Positions 26,437-35,805 of a DNA stretch of 64,000 nt are shown one piece after another. Position 1 is the first letter of the stretch. The number at the start of each line of letters is the position of its first letter. Under the pieces are notes generated by a model. It was not told the DNA's origin, did no database searches, and saw only the letters and a list, made by a program, of their open reading frames with translations. Source of the DNA: Azospirillum sp. TSH58 (GTDB taxonomy: Bacteria > Pseudomonadota > Alphaproteobacteria > Azospirillales > Azospirillaceae); assembly GCF_003119115.1 (NCBI RefSeq), contig NZ_CP022367.1, positions 310,001-374,000 of the forward strand, in the 5' to 3' direction. Position numbers and translations under genes: made by a program.

Positions 26437-28092
26437 TCAGTTCCCCTTCGGGGCGTCGACGAAGCGGGCGTTCTTCAGCGAGGAATAGACCTGATCGCCC
26501 TGCTCGACGATGCCCTGGAGGTCCGCCGAATAGACCGAGAAGAAGTTCAGCTCCAGCAGCGGCAGCGAGGGCACGTCACCCAGCACGATGTCCTGGAACT
26601 CGTTGAACTGGGCGACGCGCTTGGCCGGATCGCCCTCGACGCCGGCTTCCTGGATCAGCGCGTCGGCCTTGGCGTTGCGGTAGCCCGAGCCGTTGGTCCA
26701 GGGCGTGCCGGTGCCGAGCCAGCCCGACCAGAAGGCGCGCACCACGCCGATCTGCGGATCGGGGAAGGCGTTGTTGTAGGAGATGGCGAAGTCGAAATCG
26801 CGGTCGACATAGACCCGCTTGATGAAGGCGGCGCTGTCCTGCGAGCGGATGGTCACCTCGATGCCGACGCGCTTCAGCGCCTGCTTGAGGAACTCGCCGG
26901 TGCGGCGGTAATCGTCGCCGTAGGGCAGGAAGTCGTGGGTCAGGGTGAAGCGCACGCCGTTGGCGTCGCGCTTGAAGCCGGCCTCGTCCAGCAGCGCCTC
27001 GGCCTTCTTCACGTCGAAGGGGTATTGCGGCAGCTTGGCGTTGTGGAAGGTGACGAGCGACGACGGCACCGGGCTGATCGCCGGCTTGGCGTAGCCGAAC
27101 CACACGATCTTCGCCAGGGCGGCGCGGTCGATGGCGTGGGCCATGGCCCGGCGCACCCGGACGTCCTTCAGATACTGGTTCTCGACGTTGAAATCGAGAT
27201 AGAGCAGCGGCGACAGCCATTCATAGCCGCGGGTGTCCACCTTCAGGCGGGGCAGCTTGGCCAACCGCTCGGCGTCGCGGAACGGCACCGGGTTGTAGGG
27301 GGCGTACTGGATCTCCCCCTTCTCGATGGCGGCGGCGCGGGCGGCGGCGTCGGGGATGATGCGGAACAGCAGCCGGTCGAGATGCGGCTTGCCGGCCTCC
27401 CAGTAATCCGGGTTGCGGGTCAGCTCGACAAATTCGCCGCGCTTCCACTCCTTGAAGACGAAGGGGCCGGTGCCGACCGGCTTGTTGTTGTAGGGGTTGT
27501 TGAGGACGTCGGTGCCCTCATAGAGATGCTTGGGCAGGATCGGGGCGCCGACGCCGTTCAGCACCGACAGGATCGGCAGCGACGGCTTGGACAGGCGCAG
27601 GATGACGGTGGAATCGTCCGGGGTATCGACCTGGGTGACGTTCTCGAACAGCGACTTGTTGCGCGGGTGGATGGTCTTCCAGATGTTCTCCAGCGACCAT
27701 TTCACATCGGCCGAGGAAAAGGGCTGGCCGTCGTGCCATTTCACACCGCTGCGCAGGTGGAACGTGATGGTCAGCCCATCGGGAGCGACCTCCCAGCGTT
27801 CGGCCAGTGCAGGCTTCGGCTTCAGCTCGAAGTCGTAGGTGACCAGACCATCGAAGATGTTGCCGGCAACCACCTGGGTCGGCTGCGCCATGTTGGTGGA
27901 CGGCGTGAGCGTCACCGGTTCCGGCTGCAGGATGATGCTGAGGGTGCCGCCCTGGCGCGCGTCCTGCGCCGCGGCGCTTCCCATCGAGCCTGGAAGCACG
28001 CCGACCACCACCGCGGCCGTCATCATCGCCGCCGCAGCCACCACCAACCTGCGGCGGACACCGTTTGCGACCCGCCAATCCCGTCCCATCAT
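26437..28092 (-). CDS. dppA-like: Dipeptide/oligopeptide-type ABC transporter substrate-binding protein (family 5)
   Basis: A 551-residue SBP_bac_5-type periplasmic protein. A Sec signal (RRRLVVAAAAMMTAAVVVG) precedes a cleavage site near SAAAQ. LAERWEVAPDGLTITFHLRSG and KWHDGQPFSSADVKWSLENIW are the usual N-terminal landmarks. It is first in a five-gene operon (SBP, two permeases, two ATPases) read on the minus strand. Two ATGs in tandem (28092 and 28089) could start it. An AT-rich leader (about 28100-28230) probably contains the promoter. Confidence 0.93.
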   Translation of the reverse strand: MMGRDWRVANGVRRRLVVAAAAMMTAAVVVGVLPGSMGSAAAQDARQGGTLSIILQPEPVTLTPSTNMAQPTQVVAGNIFDGLVTYDFELKPKPALAERWEVAPDGLTITFHLRSGVKWHDGQPFSSADVKWSLENIWKTIHPRNKSLFENVTQVDTPDDSTVILRLSKPSLPILSVLNGVGAPILPKHLYEGTDVLNNPYNNKPVGTGPFVFKEWKRGEFVELTRNPDYWEAGKPHLDRLLFRIIPDAAARAAAIEKGEIQYAPYNPVPFRDAERLAKLPRLKVDTRGYEWLSPLLYLDFNVENQYLKDVRVRRAMAHAIDRAALAKIVWFGYAKPAISPVPSSLVTFHNAKLPQYPFDVKKAEALLDEAGFKRDANGVRFTLTHDFLPYGDDYRRTGEFLKQALKRVGIEVTIRSQDSAAFIKRVYVDRDFDFAISYNNAFPDPQIGVVRAFWSGWLGTGTPWTNGSGYRNAKADALIQEAGVEGDPAKRVAQFNEFQDIVLGDVPSLPLLELNFFSVYSADLQGIVEQGDQVYSSLKNARFVDAPKGN

Positions 28093-28332
28093 TCTGCTCT
28101 CCGGCGCGAACTGTGTAAGGCGGCCGATTAAGCCCAGCGACCGCCGGGAGGTCAATATGATTTCACACAAAAGCATCTCTGGTATGCCACAAAAAATAAC
28201 TGTTATATTAGTAAATACTAAGGGCGAAAATCCTGTCCTGCCCGGACGATGGAGGTGGCTTTGTCCAACAGTGAGATGGCCCCCGTTTCGCGGACAGAAT
28301 GGCGGCAGGAACAAGCGTGGTTCCGGTTCGTG

Positions 28333-29190
28333 TCATGCCGCCAATCCGTTCCGGTCCGGTGTGCCCTGATAGGCCTCGTCCGGAGTTCTGCCGCCGAGCG
28401 CCGAGTGCGGGCGGTCGGCGTTGTAATAGTCGATCCAGCGGCCGATCCCGGCCCTGGCCTCGCTGCCGGTTTCGAAGGCGTGGAGGTGGACGCACTCGTA
28501 TTTCATCGATCGCCACAGCCGCTCGATGAAGACGTTGTCCATCCACCGGCGGCGCCCGTCCATCGACACCCGGATGCTGGCTGCAGTCACAAGCCGGGTG
28601 AAGCGTGGGCTGGTGAACTGGCTGCCTTGATCGGTGTTGAAGATGTCCGGCCGGCCGTGCCGCGCCATCGCCTCCTCCACGGCCTCGATGCAGAACTCCA
28701 CGTCCATGGCGTTCGACAGCCGCCACGCCAGCACCCGGCGTGATACCCAGTCCATCACGGCGGCCAAGTACAGGAAGCCGCGGCGCATCGGCATGTAGGT
28801 GATGTCGGCGCACCACACCTGGTCGGGGCGGTCGATGGTCAGGTCGCGCGGCAGGTGTGGCCAGATCTTGTGCTCCGGATGCGGCACGCTCGTCTTCGGG
28901 CGCTGGTAGACCGCCTGCAAGCCCATCCGCATCATCAGGCGGCGGACCCGCTTGCGATTGACCTCGTGGCCGTGCCGGCGCAGATGCCGGGTCATCTGCC
29001 GGTTGCCGTACCAGGGCGTTTCCAGGAACTGCTCGTCGATCAGCCGCATCAGCTCCAGGTTCGCGGCCGGTTCGCCCTTGGCCGGCCCGTAGTAGCTGGA
29101 TCAGCTGATGGACACCAGCTCGCACTGCCGGGTGACCGACAGCCGCGGACGCTCCGGCTCGATCGACTCCCGCCTCCGGCCGACGCTCAT
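28333..29190 (-). pseudogene. IS3-family transposase OrfB with an internal nonsense codon
   Basis: The frame starts at ATG 29190 (MSVGRRRESIEPERPRLSV), overlapping the orfA stop by 4 nt. It reads 29 codons to an in-frame TGA at 29101-29103 (after CELVSIS), then continues without further stops to 28333. After the stop it encodes SSYYGPAKGE, the DDE integrase core (VWCADITYM, NTDQGSQFTS, MDNVFIERLWRSMKYE) and the terminal YNADRPHSALGG. In intact relatives an Arg codon lies at this place, so a CGA-to-TGA change is the simplest explanation. Confidence 0.88.
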
Positions 29191-29471
29191 CGACCGGAGT
29201 CCTTGCGCAAAGAATCGCGTTCCACGACCAGCTGGCCGATCATCGCGTGCAGCTTTTCCACCTCGCCCTGATGGCTGGCTTCGGCGACCTCCGCCTTGGC
29301 GGAGAACACCCCGGCCATCCCCTCGATGGCCTGCTTCTTCCAGGCGTTGATCGGCGTCTGGTGCACCCCATGCTTCGCGACCAGCTGTGGCAGCGTCAGC
29401 TCGCCCCGGATCGCCTCCAGCGCCACCTTCGCTTTGAACTCCGCCGAGTACCGCTTCCGTTTCCCCGTCAT
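29187..29471 (-). CDS. IS3-family transposase OrfA
   Basis: A 94-residue helix-turn-helix protein (KRYSAEFKAKVALEAIRGE, LVAKHGVHQTPINAWKKQA) with a short C-terminal leucine-zipper-like stretch. It is the normal OrfA of an IS3-type element and appears intact. OrfB is broken, so the element should be unable to transpose unless helped in trans. Confidence 0.9.
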   Translation of the reverse strand: MTGKRKRYSAEFKAKVALEAIRGELTLPQLVAKHGVHQTPINAWKKQAIEGMAGVFSAKAEVAEASHQGEVEKLHAMIGQLVVERDSLRKDSGR

Positions 29472-29671
29472 CCGGTCCGTCCTTCATCCGGGGCGAACCA
29501 AGCTTATCCGACTGTCCGGGAAACGGGGACCATCTCGACAGGCACCGCGCAGGCGGAACGGTTCGCACAGCACCACAACACTGGCCGGGGTGGCCGGCGT
29601 CCCGTTCGCCCAGGGGGAAAACAACCAACAACCTGCGCTTGGTTCTCGTGAGCCTGTCCTGAACGGCCCAA

Positions 29672-29705
29672 TCAGCTGTTCATGCGGGTCAGCTGTTCAT
29701 GCGGG
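29672..29705. repeat. Perfect 17-bp tandem duplication at the lyase stop codon
   Basis: tcagctgttcatgcggg occurs at 29672-29688 and again at 29689-29705 without mismatch. The second copy contains the last codons and stop of the lyase gene; the first lies just downstream. Confidence 0.9.
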
Positions 29706-31038
29706 CCAGGACACGATCGACCATGACCCCGGACTGTCCGAGGTAATTGGCCGGATCGCACAGCTTGGCCAGTTCGGCGCGGCTGAGGCAGGCGCTGATC
29801 TCAGGCGTTTCGGCCAGGAGGTCGAGCAGCGGCCGGTTCTGCCGCACCGCCTCGCGGCAGAGGTCGTAGACGAGGTCGTGGGCGTATTCGCGGCCGATGT
29901 GGCGACCGAGCCCCATCATCACCGCCTCGGACGCCACCAGCCCGTTGGTCATCTCCAGATTGGCGCGCATCCGCCCGGCGTCCACCTCCAGGCCGCTCAC
30001 CACGAACCGTGCCTGCTTAAGGGCTCCGGCCAGCAGGCAGAAGGCTTCCGGCAGGACGATCCACTCGATCTCCCACGGGCCGGTCGACCGCTCGTGGTCG
30101 GCCACCATGGCGTCGAGCAGGGCCGCCGTGTGCTGGCGCACCACGGAGATCGCCGCGTGGATGTAGCAGCTGGAGATCGGGTTGCGCTTCTGCGGCATGG
30201 TGCTGCTCGACCCGCGGCCATGCGCGAAGGGCTCGTAGACCTCGCCGACCTCCGTCTGCATCATCAGCTTCACGTCCATCGACAGCTTGCCGAGCGTGCC
30301 GCCGACCAGGCCCAGGAAGCAGCCGACCTCGGCGATGGTGTCGCGGATGGTGTGCCAGGCGATCACCGGCTGGGCGAGTCCCAGTTCCTCCATCAGCCCG
30401 GCCTGGGTTTCCATGGCGCCGTGCTCCAGGGAGGCCAGCGTGCCGGACGCTCCGGCGAATTCGCCCATCAGCACGCGCGGGCGGAGTTGCGCCAGCCGCT
30501 CCCGATGGCGTTCGACCGCCGACAGCAGCCCGGCCATCTTGTAGCCGAAGGTCACCGGCACCGCCTGCTGGAGGTTGCTGCGGCCGATCATCGGCGTGTC
30601 CCGGTGGCGCTTGGCGAGAGTCGCCAGGGCCGCCGACAGGCCGGCGAGATCCTCGTCCACGAGGTTCAACGCCTCGCGCATCTGCAGGACCGTGGCGGTG
30701 TCGGTGATGTCCTGCGTGGTGGCGCCCCAGTGGCAGAATTCGCCGAGCCGGTCGCGGCAGAGCGCGTTGAGCTGCGAGACGACGCCCAGCACGGGATAGC
30801 CGATGCGCTCCGTCTGCGCCTTCAGCTTCGCCATGTCGATCTTGTCGAGCGAGCAGTTGGCAACGATCTCGTCGGCCGCTTCCTGCGGGATGATGCCCAG
30901 ACGGCCCTGGACGCGGGCGAGTGCCGCCTCGATGTCCAGGTATTTGCGCGTCCGGTTCTCGTCCGACCAGACGGCGCGCATGGCGGGGGTGCTGAAGATG
31001 TCGCCGAAGACGGCGGAGTCGATGATCGTGGACGGCAT
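29689..31038 (-). CDS. Fumarase/aspartase-superfamily lyase (PcaB/adenylosuccinate lyase-like)
   Basis: A 449-residue enzyme of the superfamily that includes adenylosuccinate lyase and 3-carboxymuconate cycloisomerase. The signature loop is GSSSTMPQKRNP (about residue 278); HWGATTQDITDT and RSNLQQAVPVTFGYK are other conserved stretches. The C-terminal ADSL_C-like part (VMMGLGRHIGREYAHDLVYD) fits the PcaB side of the family. It should add to or eliminate from a fumarate-like double bond. It is last of a five-gene operon with CoA-transferase, hydratase-like, DctA and PrpF-like genes, so a role in unsaturated dicarboxylate breakdown is likelier than purine synthesis. Confidence 0.85.
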   Translation of the reverse strand: MPSTIIDSAVFGDIFSTPAMRAVWSDENRTRKYLDIEAALARVQGRLGIIPQEAADEIVANCSLDKIDMAKLKAQTERIGYPVLGVVSQLNALCRDRLGEFCHWGATTQDITDTATVLQMREALNLVDEDLAGLSAALATLAKRHRDTPMIGRSNLQQAVPVTFGYKMAGLLSAVERHRERLAQLRPRVLMGEFAGASGTLASLEHGAMETQAGLMEELGLAQPVIAWHTIRDTIAEVGCFLGLVGGTLGKLSMDVKLMMQTEVGEVYEPFAHGRGSSSTMPQKRNPISSCYIHAAISVVRQHTAALLDAMVADHERSTGPWEIEWIVLPEAFCLLAGALKQARFVVSGLEVDAGRMRANLEMTNGLVASEAVMMGLGRHIGREYAHDLVYDLCREAVRQNRPLLDLLAETPEISACLSRAELAKLCDPANYLGQSGVMVDRVLARMNS

Positions 31039-31082
31039 GGTGCTGGTCCTCCCAAAAAATGGCGTTCCGTTCGTGGCGCGGC

Positions 31083-32276
31083 TCAGATCGCCTTCGCGTC
31101 GCGCAGCCGGGCGATGTCGCCGGGCGCGTAGCCCAGCTCGGCGAGAATGCGATCGGTGTGCTGGCCGAGCGCCGGCACCGGGTCCATGCGCGCATCCCCC
31201 TGCACGCCTTGGCCGCCCGCCACACCCGGCGGCAGCAAGGCAGGCACCGGCCCGTTCTGGGTCTCCACCGTGCGCCAGCGGTCGCGGGCCGCCAGTTGAG
31301 GATGGTCCCAGACGTCCTGCATGGTGTTGGCCCGGGCGTTGGCGATGGAGGCTTTCTCCAGCCGGGCGACCACCTCCTCGGCGGTCAGGCCGGCGAAGGC
31401 CGCCACGATGATCCCGCGCAGTTCGTCGCGCGCCGTGTTGCGGCGGGAGTTGCTGGAGAAGCGCTCCTCCCGCGCCAGTTCGGGGCGTTGCAGCACCGTC
31501 TCGCAGAAGGCCACCCATTCGCGCTCGTTCTGCAGGCCGAGCAGCACCGTCTTGCCGTCGCCGGCCGGAAACGGGCCGTAGGGGTAGATGGTCGCGTGGC
31601 TGGCGCCGGTGCGTGCCGGCGGCGGAGCTCCGTCGAAGGCGTAGTAGAGCGGGTAGCTCATCCACTCCACCAGCGATTCCAGCATGGAGACGTCGATGCG
31701 GCAGCCGCGTCCCGTCTGCTGGCGCTGGAGGAGCGCCGCCAGGATGTTGCTGTAGGCGTACATCCCGGCGGAGATGTCGGCGATGGACGGGCCGGCCTTG
31801 GAGGGCGTCTCCGGCGTGCCGGTCACCGACAGGAATCCGGACTCGCCCTGGATCAGCAGATCGTAGGCCTTCTTGTCGCGATAGGGGCCGTCGCCGCCGT
31901 AGCCGGAAATGTCGCAAACGATGATATCCGGCTTCCCAGCGGACAGCGCCTCGTAGGACAAGCCGAGGCGGGCCGCGGCGCCGGGGGCGAGGTTCTGCAC
32001 CACCACGTCGGCCTGCTCGCGGATCAGGCGCTTGAGGATCGCCTGCGCCTCCGGATGCTTGACGTCGAGCGTCAGGCTTTCCTTCGAGCGGTTGGTCCAC
32101 ACGAAGTGCGAGGCGATGCCGCGCACCCGCTCGTCGTAGCCGCGGGCGAAGTCGCCGACGCCGGGGCGCTCCACCTTGATGACGCGGGCGCCGAGGTCGG
32201 CGAGCTGGCGCGTCGCGAAGGGGGCGGCGATGGCGTGTTCCAGGGTGACGACGGTGATTCCGGCCAGGGGTTTCAT
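31083..32276 (-). CDS. CaiB/BaiF-family (class III) CoA-transferase
   Basis: A 397-residue class III CoA-transferase, normal length. The opening PLAGITVVTLEHAIAAPFATRQLADLGARVIKVE is the family N-terminus read in two parts. The catalytic Asp lies in KKAYDLLIQGESG (about residue 170). DISAGMYAYSNILAAL and GRGCRIDVSMLESLVEW are also conserved. The ATG at 32276 follows GAGGAC; a longer frame has no support. It begins 11 nt after the hydratase-like gene. Relatives include succinyl-CoA:mesaconate/citramalate/itaconate transferases, consistent with activating a dicarboxylate. Confidence 0.9.
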   Translation of the reverse strand: MKPLAGITVVTLEHAIAAPFATRQLADLGARVIKVERPGVGDFARGYDERVRGIASHFVWTNRSKESLTLDVKHPEAQAILKRLIREQADVVVQNLAPGAAARLGLSYEALSAGKPDIIVCDISGYGGDGPYRDKKAYDLLIQGESGFLSVTGTPETPSKAGPSIADISAGMYAYSNILAALLQRQQTGRGCRIDVSMLESLVEWMSYPLYYAFDGAPPPARTGASHATIYPYGPFPAGDGKTVLLGLQNEREWVAFCETVLQRPELAREERFSSNSRRNTARDELRGIIVAAFAGLTAEEVVARLEKASIANARANTMQDVWDHPQLAARDRWRTVETQNGPVPALLPPGVAGGQGVQGDARMDPVPALGQHTDRILAELGYAPGDIARLRDAKAI

Positions 32277-32287
32277 ATTGCTCGTCC

Positions 32288-33178
32288 TCACGTCAGGACC
32301 GCGGTGGCGTCCATGGTCAGCCAGCCGTCGTGGTCCTTGGCCCACAGGTGGACCGTCTTGCCGTCGGGGCTCCATCCGTGGTCTTGGGGCGTGCCGCACA
32401 CCGAGAAGGGGTTGATGTCGAAGGTCGGCCGCACCGCCTTGAAGCGGAAGGAGGCGACCTCGGCCTCGGGATTCTGGTGGCGCAGCAGGTCGAGCAGCAG
32501 GGTGGCGATCAGCGGGCCGTGCACGATCAGCCCCGGATAGCCTTCCACCTCCGTCACGTAGCGCCGGTCGTAATGGATGCGGTGGCCGTTGAAGGTCAGC
32601 GCCGAGTAGCGGAACAGCAGCACGTCGTCGGGAACCCAGCGCTTTTCCCAGGCCGCGTCCGCCGGCGCCGGCCGCGGTTCCGGCGGCGCATCCTGCGGCG
32701 TGGCCGCCTCGCGGTAGACGATGTCGTGGAATTCGGTCAGCGCGACGTCGGTCTCGCCGGCGCGGCGGATCTCGTGGCGGACCTTGACGAAGACCAGCGG
32801 ACCGGTGCGCCCGGACTTCTCGGTCACGTCATGGATGGTCGAGGTCCGGGTCAGGGCGTCGCCGACGCGCAGGGGGCTGTGGAACTCGAACTGGCTGCCG
32901 GCCCACATCCGGCGGGGCAGCGGCACCGGGGGCAGGAAGCCGCCGCGCTTGGCATGACCGTCCGGCCCGATCTCCGACTGGCGGTGCAGCGGCAGGAAGT
33001 ACAGCCAGTGCCACAGCGGCGGGAGCGGGGTGCCGGCGGCCGGGCGCTCGGCGGGCCGGTCCAGAGTGGCCGACAGAGCGGCGTAGGGGGTCGGGGTGAC
33101 GGTGTCGGACACGGTCTCGCTCCGGCCGATCCAGTCCTTCGCGCTTGTGGCGGAAACGGTCATGGGGGAGGCGGTCAT
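32288..33178 (-). CDS. MaoC-like/FAS1-type dehydratase (mesaconyl-CoA hydratase-like)
   Basis: A 296-residue protein of the HTD2/COG3777 type: a double hot-dog with an N-terminal FAS1-like half and a C-terminal MaoC-like half. LFRYSALTFNGHRIHYDRRY and GLIVHGPLIATLLLDL are hallmarks; the His and Asp needed for hydration are in the first. The closest characterised relatives hydrate mesaconyl-C4-CoA (3-methylfumaryl-CoA) to citramalyl-CoA. The ATG at 33178 is preferred because GAGGAC lies at the right distance; an internal ATG at 33163 is possible. Confidence 0.85.
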   Translation of the reverse strand: MTASPMTVSATSAKDWIGRSETVSDTVTPTPYAALSATLDRPAERPAAGTPLPPLWHWLYFLPLHRQSEIGPDGHAKRGGFLPPVPLPRRMWAGSQFEFHSPLRVGDALTRTSTIHDVTEKSGRTGPLVFVKVRHEIRRAGETDVALTEFHDIVYREAATPQDAPPEPRPAPADAAWEKRWVPDDVLLFRYSALTFNGHRIHYDRRYVTEVEGYPGLIVHGPLIATLLLDLLRHQNPEAEVASFRFKAVRPTFDINPFSVCGTPQDHGWSPDGKTVHLWAKDHDGWLTMDATAVLT

Positions 33179-33216
33179 GGTGGCGTCCTCGATGCGTGGG
33201 GGCGGCCTGCGCCGGA

Positions 33217-34590
33217 TCAGTGCGACGGCTGGGCGGGGGCGGTCAGCGGCAGGACGGCGATGTCGCCCTTCTCCTCCAGGCACCGTTCGGTGCTGGCGTA
33301 GCTCTGGTTCAGCTCCCGCTGCAGGACCTCGCGGTCGCAGGCGTTCTCCCAGATCGAGACGACGATGCTGGCGACGCAGTTGCTGATGATGCTGGTCAGG
33401 GCGCGGGCCTCGGACATGAAGCGGTCGATGCCGACGAGCAGGGCGACGCCCGCCACGGGAAGGTCCGGCATCACCGTCAGCGTGGCGACCAGGGCGACGA
33501 AGCCGCTGCCGGTGACGCCGGCCGCCCCCTTCGAGGTCAGCAGCATGACGCCGAGCATGGCGAAGATCTGGCCGCCCGACAGGTGGATGTCGCAGGCCTG
33601 GGCGATGAACAGGGAGGCCAGGGTCAGGTAAATCGCCGTGCCGTCGAGATTGAACGAGTAGCCCATGGGCAGCACGAGGCCGGAGACGCCCTTCTTGCAG
33701 CCCAACGCCTCCAGCTTCTGCAGCACGCGCGGCAGGACCGGTTCGGAGGAGGAGGTGCCGAGCACGATCAGCAGCTCTTCACGGAAGTAGCGCAGCACCT
33801 TCCACAGGCTGAAGCCGTGCAGCCGCGCCAGCGTGCCGATGACGACCACCAGGAAGAAGCCGCAGGCGACGTAGAAGGTGAGGATCAGCAGGCCGAGCGA
33901 ACCGATGGAGTCGATGCCGTATTTGCCGACGGTGAAGGCCATCGCGCCGAAGGCACCGATCGGGGCCAGCTTCATGATGAAGCCGAAGGCGGCGAACAGC
34001 ACGTGGGAGAAGGATTCGATGCCCTGGACCACCGGCTCGCCGGCCTTGCCGACCCGCGTCAGGCCGAAGCCGACCAGGACGGAGATGAGCAGCACCGGCA
34101 GCACCTCGCCTTCGGCGAAGGCGCCGAAGAAGGAATGCGGGATGATGTGCAGCACGAAATCGGTGAAGCCGACCGGAGCCGCCTGCTTGGCGTAGCGCGC
34201 CGCCACCGTGGGGTCGAGCGACGCCGCCGACACGTGCATGCCGACGCCGGGCTCGATGATCATCACCGCGGCCAGCCCGATGAGCAGCGCCGCCACCGTC
34301 AGCGCGTAGAACAGCGCCATCGACTTGACCAGCGTCTTGCCGATCTCGCGGGTGTCGTTGAGGCTGGTGATGCCGCTGACGATGGTGCAGAAGACCACCG
34401 GCGCGATCATCATCTTGACCAGCTTGACGAACCCGTCGCCGAGCGGTTTCAGGGAGGCCCCGAAGTCCGGCCAGAAATGACCGGCCAGGATGCCCAGGGT
34501 CAGGCCGACGACGACCTGGAAATAGAGAGCTTTGTAAAAGGCCTTGGGCTTGGTCGGCGCCGGGGTTTGCTCTCCCGTTTGTAGGCGCAT
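33217..34590 (-). CDS. dctA: C4-dicarboxylate/proton symporter DctA-like
   Basis: A 457-residue SDF-family (sodium/proton:dicarboxylate) transporter in the inner membrane. Hairpin motifs GTSSSEPVLPRVLQKLE and the region MGYSFNLDGTAIYLTLASLF match DctA. KMMIAPVVFCTIVSGI is also typical. The ATG at 34590 follows GAGGAGG. It sits 27 nt after the PrpF-like gene and should import the dicarboxylate that the operon degrades. Confidence 0.93.
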   Translation of the reverse strand: MRLQTGEQTPAPTKPKAFYKALYFQVVVGLTLGILAGHFWPDFGASLKPLGDGFVKLVKMMIAPVVFCTIVSGITSLNDTREIGKTLVKSMALFYALTVAALLIGLAAVMIIEPGVGMHVSAASLDPTVAARYAKQAAPVGFTDFVLHIIPHSFFGAFAEGEVLPVLLISVLVGFGLTRVGKAGEPVVQGIESFSHVLFAAFGFIMKLAPIGAFGAMAFTVGKYGIDSIGSLGLLILTFYVACGFFLVVVIGTLARLHGFSLWKVLRYFREELLIVLGTSSSEPVLPRVLQKLEALGCKKGVSGLVLPMGYSFNLDGTAIYLTLASLFIAQACDIHLSGGQIFAMLGVMLLTSKGAAGVTGSGFVALVATLTVMPDLPVAGVALLVGIDRFMSEARALTSIISNCVASIVVSIWENACDREVLQRELNQSYASTERCLEEKGDIAVLPLTAPAQPSH

Positions 34591-34617
34591 GGCGTTTCCT
34601 CCTCGGTGCGTTGTGGG

Positions 34618-35724
34618 TCAGGCGGCCATGGCGGCCCGTGGTGGGTCCAATGGCCGTGCGAACACGGTTCCTTCGAACAGGCGTCGTGACGTGCGCAGGA
34701 TGCTGGCGGTTGGGGCGGATTGACCGGCTCCCGGCTCAAGGTGGACGGTCAGCCGGCCGGCCGGATGCTCGAAGGTGACGTCGCCGGGCAGGGCCAGGTG
34801 TCCGGCCAATGCGGAGGCCACGGTTCCCGGGATCGTGCAGGCGGTCGCGGTGGCGACGGCCCCGGTGATGGCCATCGCCCGGTGGCAGTCGTGCGGCATG
34901 AAATAGCGGACGGCCAGCGTGCCGCCGCGCGTCGGCGGCGCCAGCAGGACGGGTTTGGGGATCACCATGCCGGCGGCGTTGGCGAAGCCCATGCGGCGGC
35001 CGGCTTCCACGCGCAGCGCCTCCAACCGGGCCATGAAGCCCCGATCGAGCCGGTAGCTGTCCATCGGCTCATGCCCCGTCTTGCCGAGGTCGGCGGCGCG
35101 GACCAGCATCACCGGGATGGCGGCGTCGATGCAGGACACCTCGATCCCGCCGATGCGGTCGACCGGCGCCCCGGTGGGCAGCAAGCGGCCGGTGTTGGCG
35201 CCCGCCGCGTCGAGAAAGGCGAGGTGGATGGGCGCCGCGGTGCCGGGCACGCCGTCGATGACGGCCCCGCCCTCGTAGGTCACCCGGCCGTCCGGGGTCT
35301 GGACGCGCGCCTCGATCAGCTTGCCGGTGTTGACGTTGTGGATGCGCACCACCGTCACGCCGTCCGTCGCCGGGACCAGCCCGGCCTCGATGGCGAAGGG
35401 GGCAACCGCGGCGAGCATGTTGCCGCAGTTGGGCGAGGTGTCGACGATCCCTTCCTGCACCCGCACCTGGGCGAACAGATAGTCCACGTCCGCACCGGCG
35501 AGGGTGGCGGGGCCGACGACGGCGACCTTGCTGGTCAAGGGATTGCCGCCGCCGATTCCGTCGATGCCCAGGTCGTTCCCCGCCCCCATGACGGAGAGCA
35601 GAAGGGCGTCGCGCTCCGCCGGGGATGCTGGAAGGTCGGATGCCAGGAAGAAGGGCCCGCGGGAGGTCCCGCCGCGCATCATCACGCAGGGAATGCCGAT
35701 CTGGCGGCTGGTCAGGTGGTTCAT
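34618..35724 (-). CDS. PrpF-family isomerase/tautomerase (4-oxalomesaconate tautomerase or methylitaconate isomerase-like)
   Basis: A 368-residue PrpF-family protein with the two-domain diaminopimelate-epimerase-like fold. The N-terminus IGIPCVMMRGGTSRGPFF and DGIGGGNPLTSKVAVV are hallmarks; DTSPNCGNMLAAVAPFA contains the conserved Cys. Members shift double bonds in aconitate, methylaconitate, methylitaconate or oxalomesaconate (GalD). It is the first gene of the dicarboxylate operon and lies divergent from the LysR regulator. The exact substrate is not resolved, and no gallate dioxygenase is nearby. Confidence 0.87.
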   Translation of the reverse strand: MNHLTSRQIGIPCVMMRGGTSRGPFFLASDLPASPAERDALLLSVMGAGNDLGIDGIGGGNPLTSKVAVVGPATLAGADVDYLFAQVRVQEGIVDTSPNCGNMLAAVAPFAIEAGLVPATDGVTVVRIHNVNTGKLIEARVQTPDGRVTYEGGAVIDGVPGTAAPIHLAFLDAAGANTGRLLPTGAPVDRIGGIEVSCIDAAIPVMLVRAADLGKTGHEPMDSYRLDRGFMARLEALRVEAGRRMGFANAAGMVIPKPVLLAPPTRGGTLAVRYFMPHDCHRAMAITGAVATATACTIPGTVASALAGHLALPGDVTFEHPAGRLTVHLEPGAGQSAPTASILRTSRRLFEGTVFARPLDPPRAAMAA

Positions 35725-35805
35725 GGCGCTTGCTGTCTCTTGGTCTCGCCGTCGCGGCGAAGAAAGCCGATGGACAGATATTCAGCCTCGGAACCGTATT
35801 TGTTA

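Larger units (their letters stand above)
28273..29536 (-). mobile_element. IS3-family insertion sequence, inactivated
   Basis: An element of about 1.26 kb bounded by imperfect terminal inverted repeats: GAGATGGCCCCCGTTTCGCG (plus strand, from 28273) and GAGATGGTCCCCGTTTCCCG (minus strand, from 29536), each followed by GACAG. It carries orfA and orfB in the usual overlapping arrangement. No convincing target-site duplication is seen, and orfB contains a stop codon, so it looks old. It sits between the dpp operon and the dicarboxylate operon. Confidence 0.85.

Noticed and set aside
29689..31038. Housekeeping adenylosuccinate lyase (purB)
   Set aside because: The superfamily signature is shared, but the operon partners are CoA-transferase, hydratase, DctA and PrpF-like proteins, and the sequence sits closer to the PcaB side.
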